From Methanobacterium sp. (lineage in GTDB: Archaea; Methanobacteriota; Methanobacteria; Methanobacteriales; Methanobacteriaceae), in the NCBI GenBank assembly GCA_030017655.1, contig JASEIM010000003.1:422-64421 (forward strand): DNA of 64,000 nucleotides. Reading direction: 5' to 3'. This document shows positions 43,279 to 52,189 of this stretch, piece after piece. The position numbers and the translations under genes were made by a program. The notes under the pieces are model-generated. The model was given only the letters and a program-made list of their open reading frames with translations, searched no databases and was not told the DNA's origin. How positions within the stretch are numbered: the stretch's first letter is position 1; every line of letters begins with the position of its first letter.

Positions 43279-43788
43279 ATGGATTTAGTTAATATGGCTA
43301 ATAAAAAAAATTCTCCAAAGGAAGAATTTAGGGAAATTGTATATGAGAGTTGCAAAGCTCTTGGACTTGATGATTTTCCATCAAGACTATTATCTGTTCT
43401 TCAAAGTGAGCCAGAAGAAATATCTCTTGGAGAATTATCTGAAATGACTGGATACAGCTTATCTGGACTCAGCACCACCTTAAAAGCCATGGAAGAAAGG
43501 CAAATGGTAAAAAGATTTAAAAAACCAAAGTCCAGAAAGGTCTATGTCAAGGTGGATAAAGATATAACTACATTTTTTATTGAATTGCAGAAAAAAAGAT
43601 ATGAACAAAGTATCATGCCTTCTTTAGAAAAAATTCCAGGTATAATAGAGAAATATGAGAAAATAGGGGATTTTGAAGAAGAATTAACCATAATAAAAGA
43701 TTATTATGCCCAGACATTATTTCTGGCAGAAGAAAGTAGAAAATTTATTGAAGCACTGGAAAAGGGTAGAATAAAAAAAATAAAATAG
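43279..43788 (+). CDS. GbsR/MarR-like winged-helix regulator
   Basis: 169 residues. Winged helix at about 30-90: ISLGELSEMTGYSLSGLSTT with the wing MVKRFKKPKSRKVYVKV. A helical C-terminal half mediates dimerisation. Family members respond to small ligands or redox state. It starts 10 bases after nitroreductase and is probably autoregulated through the inverted repeat at 42658. The start at 43279 is used; an ATG at 43294 is possible. Confidence 0.82.
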   Translation: MDLVNMANKKNSPKEEFREIVYESCKALGLDDFPSRLLSVLQSEPEEISLGELSEMTGYSLSGLSTTLKAMEERQMVKRFKKPKSRKVYVKVDKDITTFFIELQKKRYEQSIMPSLEKIPGIIEKYEKIGDFEEELTIIKDYYAQTLFLAEESRKFIEALEKGRIKKIK

Positions 43789-43799
43789 GAATGATTGAT

Positions 43800-44705
43800 A
43801 TGAAAGTAAAAGAAGAGAATTCAAACTGTTCTCCTATAAGTTCTCTATATTGTAATTTAAAAATAAGATTAACCGGGAATTTAAAGGATAAAAATCTTGA
43901 TAATCTGTATAAATGCAGTTTATGTAATGAATGCCATCTCGCGGGCTTTAATCATTACGCTAGAGAAATAGCAGTAAGTAAAAGTCTCATAACTCGCCAC
44001 ACGGCTGAAATAAGGAAAAATATAGCACAATCAGGTAATTCTTATGGGATTACATCTGATAATGGGGATAATGGACAAACCAAAATGGAAACTGTGTTAT
44101 TTAGGGGATGTACACCTACATATAAGACACCAGAAATACTTGCATCTGCAGAAAACCTGCTTAAAAGTAATGGCATAGAATACGGCGTTTTAAACAATGA
44201 AACATGTTGTGGTAACATATTATTTAATTTAGGGGATATTAAATCTGGAGATGAGACAGTAAGAAAAAACATTGAAAAATTCAAGGCAGCAGGAGTCAAA
44301 AAAATTATAACAATATGTCCTGGCTGTTATAGTGCATTTAATAAATATTATAAAGGGCAATATGAATTTAATCCAGAAATAATTCTTGCAATTGAGTTAT
44401 TAGGCAAATCAACTGTTAGAAAAGGGGATTTTACAATTCAGGATCCATGTCATGCAAGAGAGAAAAGCCATGATGTACGCAGGATACTCACCAGTGCAGG
44501 AAATAAAAGTGCAAGCCCCTGTTGTGGGGCGGGTGCAGGCGTTATGGCGCATGATAAATCTGTTGCAACTACAAAAGCAAGAAAAACAGTAAACAATATT
44601 CCTGAAAAGATTGTTACGTACTGTCCATTCTGCTATCTCAACCTATCATCTGTGAATTCTGATAAGGTTTCAGATATTTACATGCTTTTAGCTGAAAAAG
44701 GTTAA
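43800..44705 (+). CDS. heterodisulfide reductase-like Fe-S oxidoreductase (CCG domains)
   Basis: About 301 residues. A degenerate ferredoxin motif CSLCNECH lies near residue 40 and lacks the usual fourth cysteine of a cluster. Two CCG domains follow: ETCCGNILFNLG with ICPGCYSAF, and DPCHAREK with SPCCGAGAG and YCPFCYLNL. These bind the HdrB/D-type cysteine-rich [4Fe-4S] sites. It could reduce a disulfide or transfer electrons to the nitroreductase. The ATG at 43800 is preferred because AGGAATGAT stands in front; ATG at 43791 has no room for a site. Confidence 0.78.
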   Translation: MKVKEENSNCSPISSLYCNLKIRLTGNLKDKNLDNLYKCSLCNECHLAGFNHYAREIAVSKSLITRHTAEIRKNIAQSGNSYGITSDNGDNGQTKMETVLFRGCTPTYKTPEILASAENLLKSNGIEYGVLNNETCCGNILFNLGDIKSGDETVRKNIEKFKAAGVKKIITICPGCYSAFNKYYKGQYEFNPEIILAIELLGKSTVRKGDFTIQDPCHAREKSHDVRRILTSAGNKSASPCCGAGAGVMAHDKSVATTKARKTVNNIPEKIVTYCPFCYLNLSSVNSDKVSDIYMLLAEKG

Positions 44706-44720
44706 TAATGAGGTCTTATA

Positions 44721-45386
44721 ATGGAGATAGTCCCTAAAGTACATCAATTTAGTGGAATGAGCAACTGTTATCTGGTTGAGGGTGATGAAATGATGTTAAT
44801 AGACACTGGAAATCCGGGTAATTCTAAAAAGATCATAAATTATGTGAAAAATACTCTAAATCGCAACCCCGAGGATATAAATACAATTGTTCTAACACAT
44901 CACCATTTTGACCATACTGGAAGTCTTGGAGAACTTAAAAAAGCCACCGGAGCAAAAGTCGCTGCTCATAAGGATGATGCAGATTATATTAAAGAAAAGA
45001 AAAGACCGCATGAACCGGTAGTTTCAAAAATATTAGTAAAGCTATTAAAAATGATTTATAGGCCTCAAACTGTTGAACCAGATATTTTACTTGAGGATGG
45101 TGATGAAATTTGTGGCTACACGGTTATACATACACCGGGCCATACTCCGGGAAGTATTTGTTTATATAATAAAAATAATAAGACTATTTTTGTAGGTGAT
45201 AATCTTAAAAATGAAGGGGGAAAAATCGAAGGTCCTCCACGTATATTCACGTTAAATAATGAACAGGCTAATGAATCCATCAAAAAACTGGAAGATCTGG
45301 ATATTGAAGTAATTTTTACAGGACACAGTAAGCCTGTCACATTTAAAGCTTCAGAAAAATTAAAGGAATACCTGAATAAGATATAA
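44721..45386 (+). CDS. metallo-beta-lactamase fold hydrolase
   Basis: 221 residues. Metal motif HHHFDHTGS, HTPGHTPGSICLY and VGDNL, and a final FTGHSKPV. Glyoxalase II-like hydrolases have this set. Substrate unknown. GAGGT precedes the ATG. Last gene of the nitroreductase cluster; 15 bases after the Fe-S gene. Confidence 0.88.
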   Translation: MEIVPKVHQFSGMSNCYLVEGDEMMLIDTGNPGNSKKIINYVKNTLNRNPEDINTIVLTHHHFDHTGSLGELKKATGAKVAAHKDDADYIKEKKRPHEPVVSKILVKLLKMIYRPQTVEPDILLEDGDEICGYTVIHTPGHTPGSICLYNKNNKTIFVGDNLKNEGGKIEGPPRIFTLNNEQANESIKKLEDLDIEVIFTGHSKPVTFKASEKLKEYLNKI

Positions 45387-45414
45387 AGTTCCATTAAACT
45401 AAAATTGATAAAAA

Positions 45415-45909
45415 TTAAGCAGGTCTTGGATTTGGTTCCACGTTTAATGTTATTGCATTATCTGCTGAGTTTTTTAAAGCTATACTAAAGCCGGGTTCGG
45501 CTCCAATAACTACTGTTTCCTTACCATTTTCTTTAGCAATATTTATTAGAGGTAAAAAATCTGCATTACGGGTCATAATCGCAATTACATCAATATTAGG
45601 ATTATGGATTAGTTCAAAGGCTTCGACAGCCAGCTGAACATCAACGTCACCAGCCACTATTATTGGGGAAAATCCCTGGTTTGTTACAGCTTCAATGAGC
45701 TTGGTTGAAGCATACTGGTTTAAAAGAACCTTTCCAACTTTTATTTTACCACTTTTAGATACTATTTTTTTAATTATGTCCAGATCGAGGTGGAATTCGT
45801 TCCGGAGCATATTTGGCCCATCTATAAGAAGTCCCACATTTTTCTCGCCGGATTTACGGGTCAGCGGGATATATTCTTTAAATGAACTCAGTTTTTCTAT
45901 ATTATGCAC
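45415..45909 (-). CDS. NYN-domain (PIN-like) protein
   Basis: About 164 residues from a GTG at 45909, chosen because AGGAGTGA lies five bases before it; upstream TTG codons have no site. VGLLIDGPNMLR, DVDVQLAVEAF and IMTRNADFLPLINIA carry the acidic residues of the NYN RNase-like fold. Related to a conserved archaeal family of predicted RNA-processing nucleases. Activity not demonstrated. A 14-bp palindrome lies upstream. Confidence 0.78.
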   Translation of the reverse strand: MHNIEKLSSFKEYIPLTRKSGEKNVGLLIDGPNMLRNEFHLDLDIIKKIVSKSGKIKVGKVLLNQYASTKLIEAVTNQGFSPIIVAGDVDVQLAVEAFELIHNPNIDVIAIMTRNADFLPLINIAKENGKETVVIGAEPGFSIALKNSADNAITLNVEPNPRPA

Positions 45910-45942
45910 TTTTTCACTCCTAAAGATATTCAAAAATTTCAA

Positions 45943-46264
45943 TAAATGTCCAACAATATAATTGCAATAATTATTGCCAAAATTTTGTTATATATCTAAT
46001 ATTATTGTATAAAGATTATTAAATACTTATGCCCAAATTTTTTCCAATTTTTTTCTAAAAAATGCCTGCAAATGGGAATTTTAATAAACCTGGATTCATT
46101 AATCATCTAAACTTCGAATTTAAACATTTAATTATTTAATTTTATAAGATAGGCATTTTTCGGATTTTCTGAAAATTGTTTAATCTTTCCATAATCTTTT
46201 TTGGCCATTATTTAATTGATAATATGCTAAATTGGTTAAATAATGTATATTAACACATAATTGT
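45943..46264. promoter_or_regulatory. intergenic region with 14-bp palindrome
   Basis: GCAATAATTATTGC at 45964-45977 is a perfect palindrome (18 of 19 with flanks). On the minus strand a TATA-like GATATATAAC near 45990-46000 precedes it, so the palindrome sits around the transcription start of the NYN gene, a good operator position. The rest of the 320 bases is AT-rich with no gene seen. Confidence 0.4.
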
Positions 46265-46951
46265 TTATTTTATACAGTAAAATCCTGCCTGCATATAAGC
46301 AAACCATAAAAGCTCCACAGAACTAAAACCAGCATCTCTTAATAATTTGAGATGTTCTTCTACTGTTATTGGGAAATATTCCTGATCAAATCTTTTTAAA
46401 TGTTCTTCTATTTCTTCTGGATTCCTTCCACTGGATAAATGGAAATTTTCCCAGTATTTCTCTCCAACTTCAATACCTTTTTCAGTAATAGGGAGGATAT
46501 TTTCGAATGTTATAAACACACCATCTTCCTTTAGAATTTTATAACACACATTAACCGTTTTTTCCCTGTCTTTTCTTGAAAGATAATGATGGCACTGGAT
46601 AGTGGTAATTACATCTGGTTTTTCTTCTAATATTAATTCCGGGGTTGGCGATGGTCGAAGAAATTCAATTTCATAGTTTTTATTGGAAGATAACTTTTTT
46701 TGTACCTGTTTTAACATGCCTTCAGATGGGTCCAGTAATAAAAACTTAGTATTTTTAAACTCTTTCACTGCTTTTTTAACAAGAGTCCCAGTCCCGCATC
46801 CTGTATCAAGCCAGATTTCGGGCTCAAATTCCATGGATTTTATTAAATTTATGTTTTCTTTATGATAAGATTCATAGTAAGGAAGTGTATTAACTACATT
46901 GGCATCTTAATCATCCGATTTATATGGGGTGGTGTTGTCTCTGCGTTTCAA
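46265..46951 (-). pseudogene. class I SAM-dependent methyltransferase with one in-frame TAA
   Basis: From a TTG at 46951 (AAGGA upstream) the frame reads KRRDNTTPYKSDD, TAA at 46909-46907, then DANVVNTLPYYESYH, NLIKS and the SAM motif WLDTGCGTGTLV, LLLDPSEGML, TIQCHHYL and further. Apart from the stop the protein is complete at about 228 residues. Translation could restart at the ATG at 46834, giving 189 residues that lack the N-terminal helices, so a shortened enzyme is possible. A typical Methanobacteriales methyltransferase of unknown substrate. Confidence 0.65.
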
Positions 46952-47060
46952 AATGAATACTTCCTTGAAAATAAAATTTATTTTTTTAGGTGATCTGTTG
47001 TATGTGCATTAAAAATATTGGTAAAATGAGGAGTTTCATATGGAAAACCTTAAATACTAA

Positions 47061-47074
47061 ACTGACTAATCAGT
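47061..47074. promoter_or_regulatory. TetR operator at the tetR promoter
   Basis: ACTGA-CTAA-TCAGT, a perfect 5-bp inverted repeat with a four-base centre, just after the TATA-like CTTAAATACT (47049-47058). The same element with small changes is found upstream of the next gene at 47687-47700 (shared core ACTGACnAnTCAnT). Confidence 0.6.
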
Positions 47075-47106
47075 CTATTAGAAAAAAATTATTTCATGAT
47101 GTCAGA

Positions 47107-47667
47107 ATGAAAGAAAAGGAACAAAAAATACTGGATTCATCTCTTAAACTTTTTGTTGAAAGGGGATTTCATGGAACTTCAACAGCAGAAATTGCTAAAA
47201 CTGCAGAAGTGGCTACAGGGACGCTTTTCCATTATTTTAAGACCAAAGAAGAACTCATTGACAGCCTTTACATCTATACCAAAGAAAGCATACTGGAAGA
47301 AGTAGGCGGCGATTTCGACGATAAAAAATCATTTAAAGAAAATGTTAAATCATTATGGTTAAAATTTGTATGTTTTGGTATAAAAAACCCCTATAAATTC
47401 AATTTTATACTATCATTTCACTGTTCACCATATGTCACAGCCTTTACAAAGGAAAGAATTGAAAATAAATTCATTGAACTACTTGAAGTGTATAAAAAGG
47501 GCATCATGGAGCATGAAATCAAAAAAATATACGATGAACTCCTTATTGACTATTTCTGGGGTAATGTATTTAATACAGTGATGCATTTTGAGAAATATCC
47601 CGAAAAAATGAATGAAAAGAATATAGGATTATCATTTGAACTTTTCTGGGACGGTATATCCAAGTAA
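47107..47667 (+). CDS. TetR-family transcriptional regulator
   Basis: 186 residues from the ATG at 47107; upstream codons in the same frame overlap the promoter and operator and are rejected. HTH at 1-50: ILDSSLKLFVERGFHGTSTA and VATGTLFHYFKTKEELIDSL. The remainder is a helical ligand-binding/dimer domain. It should repress itself and the following aldo-keto reductase through the two matching operators. Confidence 0.87.
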   Translation: MKEKEQKILDSSLKLFVERGFHGTSTAEIAKTAEVATGTLFHYFKTKEELIDSLYIYTKESILEEVGGDFDDKKSFKENVKSLWLKFVCFGIKNPYKFNFILSFHCSPYVTAFTKERIENKFIELLEVYKKGIMEHEIKKIYDELLIDYFWGNVFNTVMHFEKYPEKMNEKNIGLSFELFWDGISK

Positions 47668-47686
47668 TATTTTTTTAAATTATTCG

Positions 47687-47700
47687 ACTGACAAGTCAAT
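47687..47700. promoter_or_regulatory. TetR operator at the aldo-keto reductase promoter
   Basis: ACTGACAAGTCAAT, a slightly imperfect version of the element at 47061. It follows a TATA-like TTTTTTTAAATTA (47671-47683) and precedes the ATG of the reductase by 18 bases. Confidence 0.55.
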
Positions 47701-47718
47701 CTAAATTGAGGTAATAAT

Positions 47719-48954
47719 ATGCAATATAGAAAAATAAATGGAGATGAAATATCTGCACTGGGTTTTGGTGCAATGAGATTACCCACAAAAAACGGCAGAA
47801 TTGATAAAGAACGTGCCAAAAAGCAGATTTATTATGCGATAGGTAATGGAGTAAACTTTATCGACACTGCATTTGCATATCATGGAGGATCAAGTGAATC
47901 ATTTTTAGGAGAAATACTAACAGATGAATACAGAAAAAAAGTAAAGCTCTGCACAAAAATGCCATCATGGTCCATTAAAAAATATGAAGATATGGAGAAA
48001 TACCTCCAGATACAGCTTGAAAAACTCCAAACAGATTGTATTGACTACTACTTAATCCACAGCCTTGGTAAAGGAAGCTTCGAAAAACTTAAAGAAATAG
48101 GAGTTTTGGAATTTTTAGATGATGCTAAGGCAAAGGGAAAAATAAAATATGCAGGATTTTCATTCCATGATAACAGCGAAGCATTTAAAGGAATTGCAGA
48201 TGCTTATGACTGGGATGCATGTTTGATCCAGTATAATTATTTAGATGAAAAGAATCAAGCAGGAACTGAAGGAGTAAAATATGCAGCTTCAAAGGGAATG
48301 GCTGTATTTATTATGGAACCTTTAAAAGGAGGTCTTCTTGCTGGAAAAGTGCCTGAGAAAGTAGCAGAAGTTTGGGAAAGATCAGATATTAAAAGAAGCC
48401 CGGCAGAATGGGCATTAAAATGGGTTTTAAACCATGAAGAAGTTACATGTGTTGTTTCTGGAATGAATAATGAAAAACATGTTGAAGAAAATATTAAAAT
48501 TGCAGATGAAACTTTACCGAATTCATTAACTTCAGACGAGTTAAAACTTTATGAAGAAGTAAAGGAAGTATACAGGAGCCTTATGAAAATAGACTGTGGT
48601 GGATGCGGATACTGCATGCCCTGCCCTGTTGGAGTTGATATACCTGAATGTTTTGGATTATATAACCACAAATACATGTTTAAAACAAAAAGTTCATCTT
48701 TTACGTACTTAACACGTTTTGGAGGTGTTTTCAGCGGTAACGAGTCTCATGCAGATCTCTGTATTAACTGCAGAAAGTGTGTAAAAGCATGCCCACAAAA
48801 ACTGGATATTCCAGAACTTTTAGGAGATGTTTCAAAGGAACTTGGAGGAAAAGGGTTCAAGTATAAGGTAAAAATTGCAGAAACTGTTCTGATGCCCCTA
48901 TTTGACGCTTTTTTGTCAATAAATGATAAGTTATCAAGAAGATCTCATGGATAA
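47719..48954 (+). CDS. aldo-keto reductase with C-terminal 2[4Fe-4S] ferredoxin domain
   Basis: 411 residues. AKR barrel with the tetrad Asp/Tyr in FIDTAFAYHGG, Lys in CTKMPSW and His in YYLIHSLG. From about 290 follow ferredoxin cysteines CGGCGYCMPCPVGVDIP and CINCRKCVKACPQKLDIP. Such fusions are common in anaerobes and may couple carbonyl reduction to ferredoxin. Strong site GAGGTAAT before the ATG. Under TetR control (inferred). Confidence 0.92.
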   Translation: MQYRKINGDEISALGFGAMRLPTKNGRIDKERAKKQIYYAIGNGVNFIDTAFAYHGGSSESFLGEILTDEYRKKVKLCTKMPSWSIKKYEDMEKYLQIQLEKLQTDCIDYYLIHSLGKGSFEKLKEIGVLEFLDDAKAKGKIKYAGFSFHDNSEAFKGIADAYDWDACLIQYNYLDEKNQAGTEGVKYAASKGMAVFIMEPLKGGLLAGKVPEKVAEVWERSDIKRSPAEWALKWVLNHEEVTCVVSGMNNEKHVEENIKIADETLPNSLTSDELKLYEEVKEVYRSLMKIDCGGCGYCMPCPVGVDIPECFGLYNHKYMFKTKSSSFTYLTRFGGVFSGNESHADLCINCRKCVKACPQKLDIPELLGDVSKELGGKGFKYKVKIAETVLMPLFDAFLSINDKLSRRSHG

Positions 48955-49073
48955 CATTTCAGATGGATGATTTAATAGCTAAAATGTATTTCAATTTAAT
49001 GGGTTTTAATATGTATAAAGTAATAACTATTTAACCAGTTTGAACATTAGATGTACATGAACCAGTTGAAATA

Positions 49074-49433
49074 TTGGTTAGACTAACTAAGATCCTTAAA
49101 TTACATTTTTACTCTATGAATTGTGGAATAATAAAAAATATCAAGGGAATACATGTTTTAAAAGACTCATTTCTTAAATTTGGCTTAAAAAATCATATAA
49201 GGCTCATTCCGGGAGGTATAGGTACTTGTGAGTTAATTGAGAATGAAATATTCCTAAATCAGTTAAGATGTTTGTCTATTAATTTAGAATACATTTCAAC
49301 TGTTTTTACAGGATCCATACTATTTTCAAAAACAGGATTATTAAATTTTAAGAAAGCAACCACAAATAAACAGGTTTTTTCATGGAAAGAATCAATTAAT
49401 GAAGTTGAATGGATCCAAAAAGCCCGTAGGTAA
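49074..49433 (+). CDS. doubtful ORF, no recognised family
   Basis: 119 codons from a TTG without ribosome binding site. The frame closes just upstream (TGA near 49040). The translation has GLKNHIRLIPGGIGTCELIE and a basic end but matches nothing I know. It may be the tail of a decayed gene. The stretch from 48955 to 49752 otherwise holds only short broken frames; one, 49474-49605, encodes a hydrophobic 43-residue peptide and is not considered real. Confidence 0.2.
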   Translation: MVRLTKILKLHFYSMNCGIIKNIKGIHVLKDSFLKFGLKNHIRLIPGGIGTCELIENEIFLNQLRCLSINLEYISTVFTGSILFSKTGLLNFKKATTNKQVFSWKESINEVEWIQKARR

Positions 49434-49752
49434 AATATGGAAATATATACCAATTCAGGCGTTCAGGAATAGATATGATTTTGGACTTTATTGCAGATTT
49501 AATGGAATGTAATGTGGTAAAACAGCAGAGCATTGAATTGATTATAATTGGAAAGAAGATTCTAAGTGGTATCTGTTTTATGGAATATATTGATTATTTC
49601 ATATGCTAGAATAAAATTATAACTGTATTAATTTAAACAAATGCAAATATGGGATTAGTATCTTAAATACATCCATTTAGGTACTTTCCTATCCTAATGC
49701 TCTTTAATATTAAATATGAGATATAATATTTACTTTTAAAACTTTTCAAAGA

Positions 49753-50117
49753 TTATATCCATTCTATCTGGGTATCAGTTAAATCTCCTCCGGCATCACT
49801 GGTATTAACAGTTGCAGCAGGTTCAATTAGTATAACATGGCATTCTTCTTTGCATGAAGGTTTATGTTCAACTCCTTTTGGAATAACCACCATATCTCCC
49901 TTATTTAAATTTAAAGTTTTATCTCTTAAATCAATCTTTAAGTTTCCTTTTATAACTACAAAAACTTCATCAGTTTCTGGATGACTATGCCAGATGAATT
50001 CTCGCTTAGCCTTAACAATTTTAAAGTAATAATCATTCATTTGAGCGATAACCTTATAAGAATGTAATTCCTCTATTTAGAGAACTTTTCTTTGAAATTA
50101 ACTACTTCCACATCCAT
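49753..50117 (-). pseudogene. cupin-domain protein with a one-base deletion
   Basis: The ATG at 50117 follows GGTGG and begins MDVEVVNFKEKFSK, then hits TAG. One base less than expected in the A-run near 50072-50076 shifts the frame; the other frame continues EELHSYKVIAQMNDYYFK and then the complete cupin with metal site WHSHPETDE, GDMVVIPKGVEHKP and a normal C-terminus. A homopolymer error or a recent mutation are equally possible. A downstream ATG at 50040 could give a truncated cupin. Confidence 0.7.
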
Positions 50118-50140
50118 TTAACCACCATGTAGTAAACATT

Positions 50141-50805
50141 TTATATATTATACTTTTCTGTAAACTCTTTAGCTTTCCTTTTAGTTGGGGAACTGATACT
50201 AATCCAATTGAGCCTTAACGAAATCAATTATTTTATCTTTATCATTTAGTTTTTTATAAATTCCATCAAAAACTTCCATAATATCTGATTTAATTAATTC
50301 CTTTTGTTTTTGCGGAAAATTGTATATATCATCTAGTCTAATAAAAGAAAAACAACGATATTTTTATACTCTTCTTTATTTTCAATAATCTTTGCACTAT
50401 TTTGAACACATTTCCTTGCAGTAGTAAAATTTATCATCATTCAAGTGTTCAAAATAATCCCTAAATATTAGAAAATTTGTTAATTTTATCTATTTTAGTT
50501 AAATTCGCAATTAATGAAAGGCCAAAATCCCTATGATATGAATTTTCATGGTTAAGCAGCGTTGCAAAATCATCCCAATATTCATAAAATAGCTCTGGGC
50601 TTATTTCACTTGCACGCGCTATAATGTAATAAGAATGATAATAAACCATTATTTTATCATATTCAGCATCTTATTTACTATGAAATCATCTACATTGCTG
50701 TCATGTAAGGTATATCAACAAATTTATCTAAATTAAAATCTTTTCTTGATATATTTAAAATTAAATCAAATTCCAAATAATCACTTCTGATTATAATAGG
50801 TTAAG
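50141..50805 (-). pseudogene. decayed HEAT-repeat-like protein
   Basis: Pieces of one helical-repeat protein can be followed on the minus strand in several frames: DYLEFDLILNISRKDFNLDKF, NVDDFIVNKMLNMI, EYDKIMVYYHSYYIIARASE with LFYEYWDDFATLLNHENSYH, then DYFEHLNDDKFYYCKE and DDIYNFPQKQKELIKSDIME with LDWISISSPTKRKAKE to the stop at 50141. At least three frameshifts and one stop separate them. It resembles HEAT/DNA-alkylation-repair-type helical repeat proteins, but family assignment is weak. Confidence 0.5.
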
Positions 50806-50848
50806 AAGATATTTAACTTTTCAAAAGTAATATTATATTAGAGGTTGA

Positions 50849-50919
50849 GGAAAATCTCTCGAAAATCTTCGATTTTTGCAATCTTTGATTTTCCGAAACA
50901 CAAAAATTTTCAATTTTTG
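50849..50919. repeat. hairpin cluster in front of an ATP-cone gene
   Basis: GGAAAATC (50849-50856) pairs with GATTTTCC (50887-50894), enclosing a smaller hairpin CGAAAATC/GATTTTTG around a TTC loop (50860-50878). A third hairpin CAAAAATT / AATTTTTG with TTC loop occupies 50901-50919. Short perfect stems with three-base loops are like those at 54586-54748. The cluster lies in the leader of the gene at 50930, just ahead of its ribosome binding site. Confidence 0.55.
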
Positions 50920-50929
50920 AGGTGCTATT

Positions 50930-51208
50930 TTGACAAGGGTAATAAAAAGGAAAGGAACAATAGAAACATATAATCCAGATAAAATTAAAGGTTCGCTCCA
51001 AAAGGCAGCAATTGATGCAGGATACAGCGTAGAAGAAAAAAAGGATATACTGGATGAAGTTCTCAATAATATCAACAAAAATATAGGTAAAAAGGAAAAA
51101 GTGGAGAGCGAAAATATCAGAATGTGTCTTTTAACTGAACTGGATAAATGCGAGCCGTATATAGCCAAATCATGGCGAAAGTTTGACCAGAGATATAAAT
51201 CTCGATAA
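50930..51208 (+). CDS. standalone ATP-cone protein 4
   Basis: 92 residues beginning at a TTG that follows GAGGTG by six bases. TRVIKRKGTIETYNPDKIKG, KAAIDAGY and the end AKSWRKFDQRY give a complete ATP-cone with no fused domain. About 14 kb from the three other copies at 36-37 kb. The hairpin cluster at 50849-50919 lies in its leader and could affect expression. Confidence 0.8.
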   Translation: MTRVIKRKGTIETYNPDKIKGSLQKAAIDAGYSVEEKKDILDEVLNNINKNIGKKEKVESENIRMCLLTELDKCEPYIAKSWRKFDQRYKSR

Positions 51209-51232
51209 TCCGGCTATACTTCTGGAAATTTA

Positions 51233-51847
51233 TTATTTTAGTCGAGGTATAATCATTGGAGTTTCTTTTTTGTAATTTTTGTACTCATCGCCAAATTTCG
51301 CAATTAATTCATTCTCTTCTTTCTTTATCCTAATTATTAATGCCAAAAATGTTAATATCAAAAATAACAGGCCATATAAATTCCATGAAATCACTGCAAC
51401 ACCCGAAAATAAAATTAATATCGATAAATAGAAAGGATGCCTGACTCTGGAGTAAATACCTTCAGTTACAAGTTCCTGGCCTTCTGTTGTTTTGGAAAGA
51501 GGAACCCAGTTTTTCCCTAAATTCATTCTTACAATTAAATTAAAGCCCATGCCCAGAAACATAATGATAAAACCAACTATCACTGGAAGAATATCATAAA
51601 TTCCATTATTGAATATAATTACTGTATTAAAGGTAAGACCTACCTCGGGAATCGTAAGAATAAACAGAGTATAGTCTCTGTTTTTTATTGCGGTTGGCCA
51701 CCCAACGATTTTAGCACCATATCTGCTTGAAACATACAACGCAATGTAACTATATCCTAAAAAAAGTGCTAAAAAAGAATATGCCAGTATGTAGTTTTGT
51801 ATCATTAAAATACTATTAATTTTTTTATTTTTATAAATTTCGTACAT
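51233..51847 (-). CDS. isoprenylcysteine carboxyl methyltransferase-like membrane protein 1
   Basis: 204 residues with five hydrophobic helices. The SAM-binding signature VTEGIYSRVRHPFYLSILI and the final EENELIAKFGDEYKNYKKE are typical of the ICMT/PEMT superfamily. Substrate unknown; lipids or prenylated molecules are usual. The ATG follows TGTGATGA. A related gene is at 56701. Confidence 0.8.
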   Translation of the reverse strand: MYEIYKNKKINSILMIQNYILAYSFLALFLGYSYIALYVSSRYGAKIVGWPTAIKNRDYTLFILTIPEVGLTFNTVIIFNNGIYDILPVIVGFIIMFLGMGFNLIVRMNLGKNWVPLSKTTEGQELVTEGIYSRVRHPFYLSILILFSGVAVISWNLYGLLFLILTFLALIIRIKKEENELIAKFGDEYKNYKKETPMIIPRLK

Positions 51848-51921
51848 TCATCACATTTTTTAAGCTGAACCAAGAAGACCTTAAAAATCTTTGAGGCACA
51901 AAAGGAAATAGTAGATATATA

Positions 51922-52182
51922 TTATTTATTATCTTTTATAAGTTTTATGAGCTTATCCATGTCCTTGACATTGAATATGAACTTAGGCGAGGCATTCTTT
52001 GGCCGGATTGGCATTAAACAACACACGGCGGATTTTTTTTGTAGATATTTGAAAATATCTTCAAACCAGTCTGCATCTTTTTCTCTTTCAAAGGTGATTT
52101 CTATAACATCGGAGTGTGTTTTTAATACGCAGTTTCTATCCTTTAGTCCATTTTTCAGTTCTTCAACTTTTTTATCGGCCAT
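51922..52182 (-). CDS. small hypothetical protein, 86 aa
   Basis: Soluble, mixed alpha/beta (EELKNGLKDRNCVLKTHSD, FEREKDADWFEDIFKYLQ, FIFNVKDMDKLIKLIKD). Cysteine pair in AVCCLMP. The ATG at 52182 is preceded by TGAGGT that overlaps the stop codon of the AI-2E-family gene, so it is translated as the second gene of that operon. Family unknown. Confidence 0.6.
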   Translation of the reverse strand: MADKKVEELKNGLKDRNCVLKTHSDVIEITFEREKDADWFEDIFKYLQKKSAVCCLMPIRPKNASPKFIFNVKDMDKLIKLIKDNK

Positions 52183-52189
52183 AAAAACC

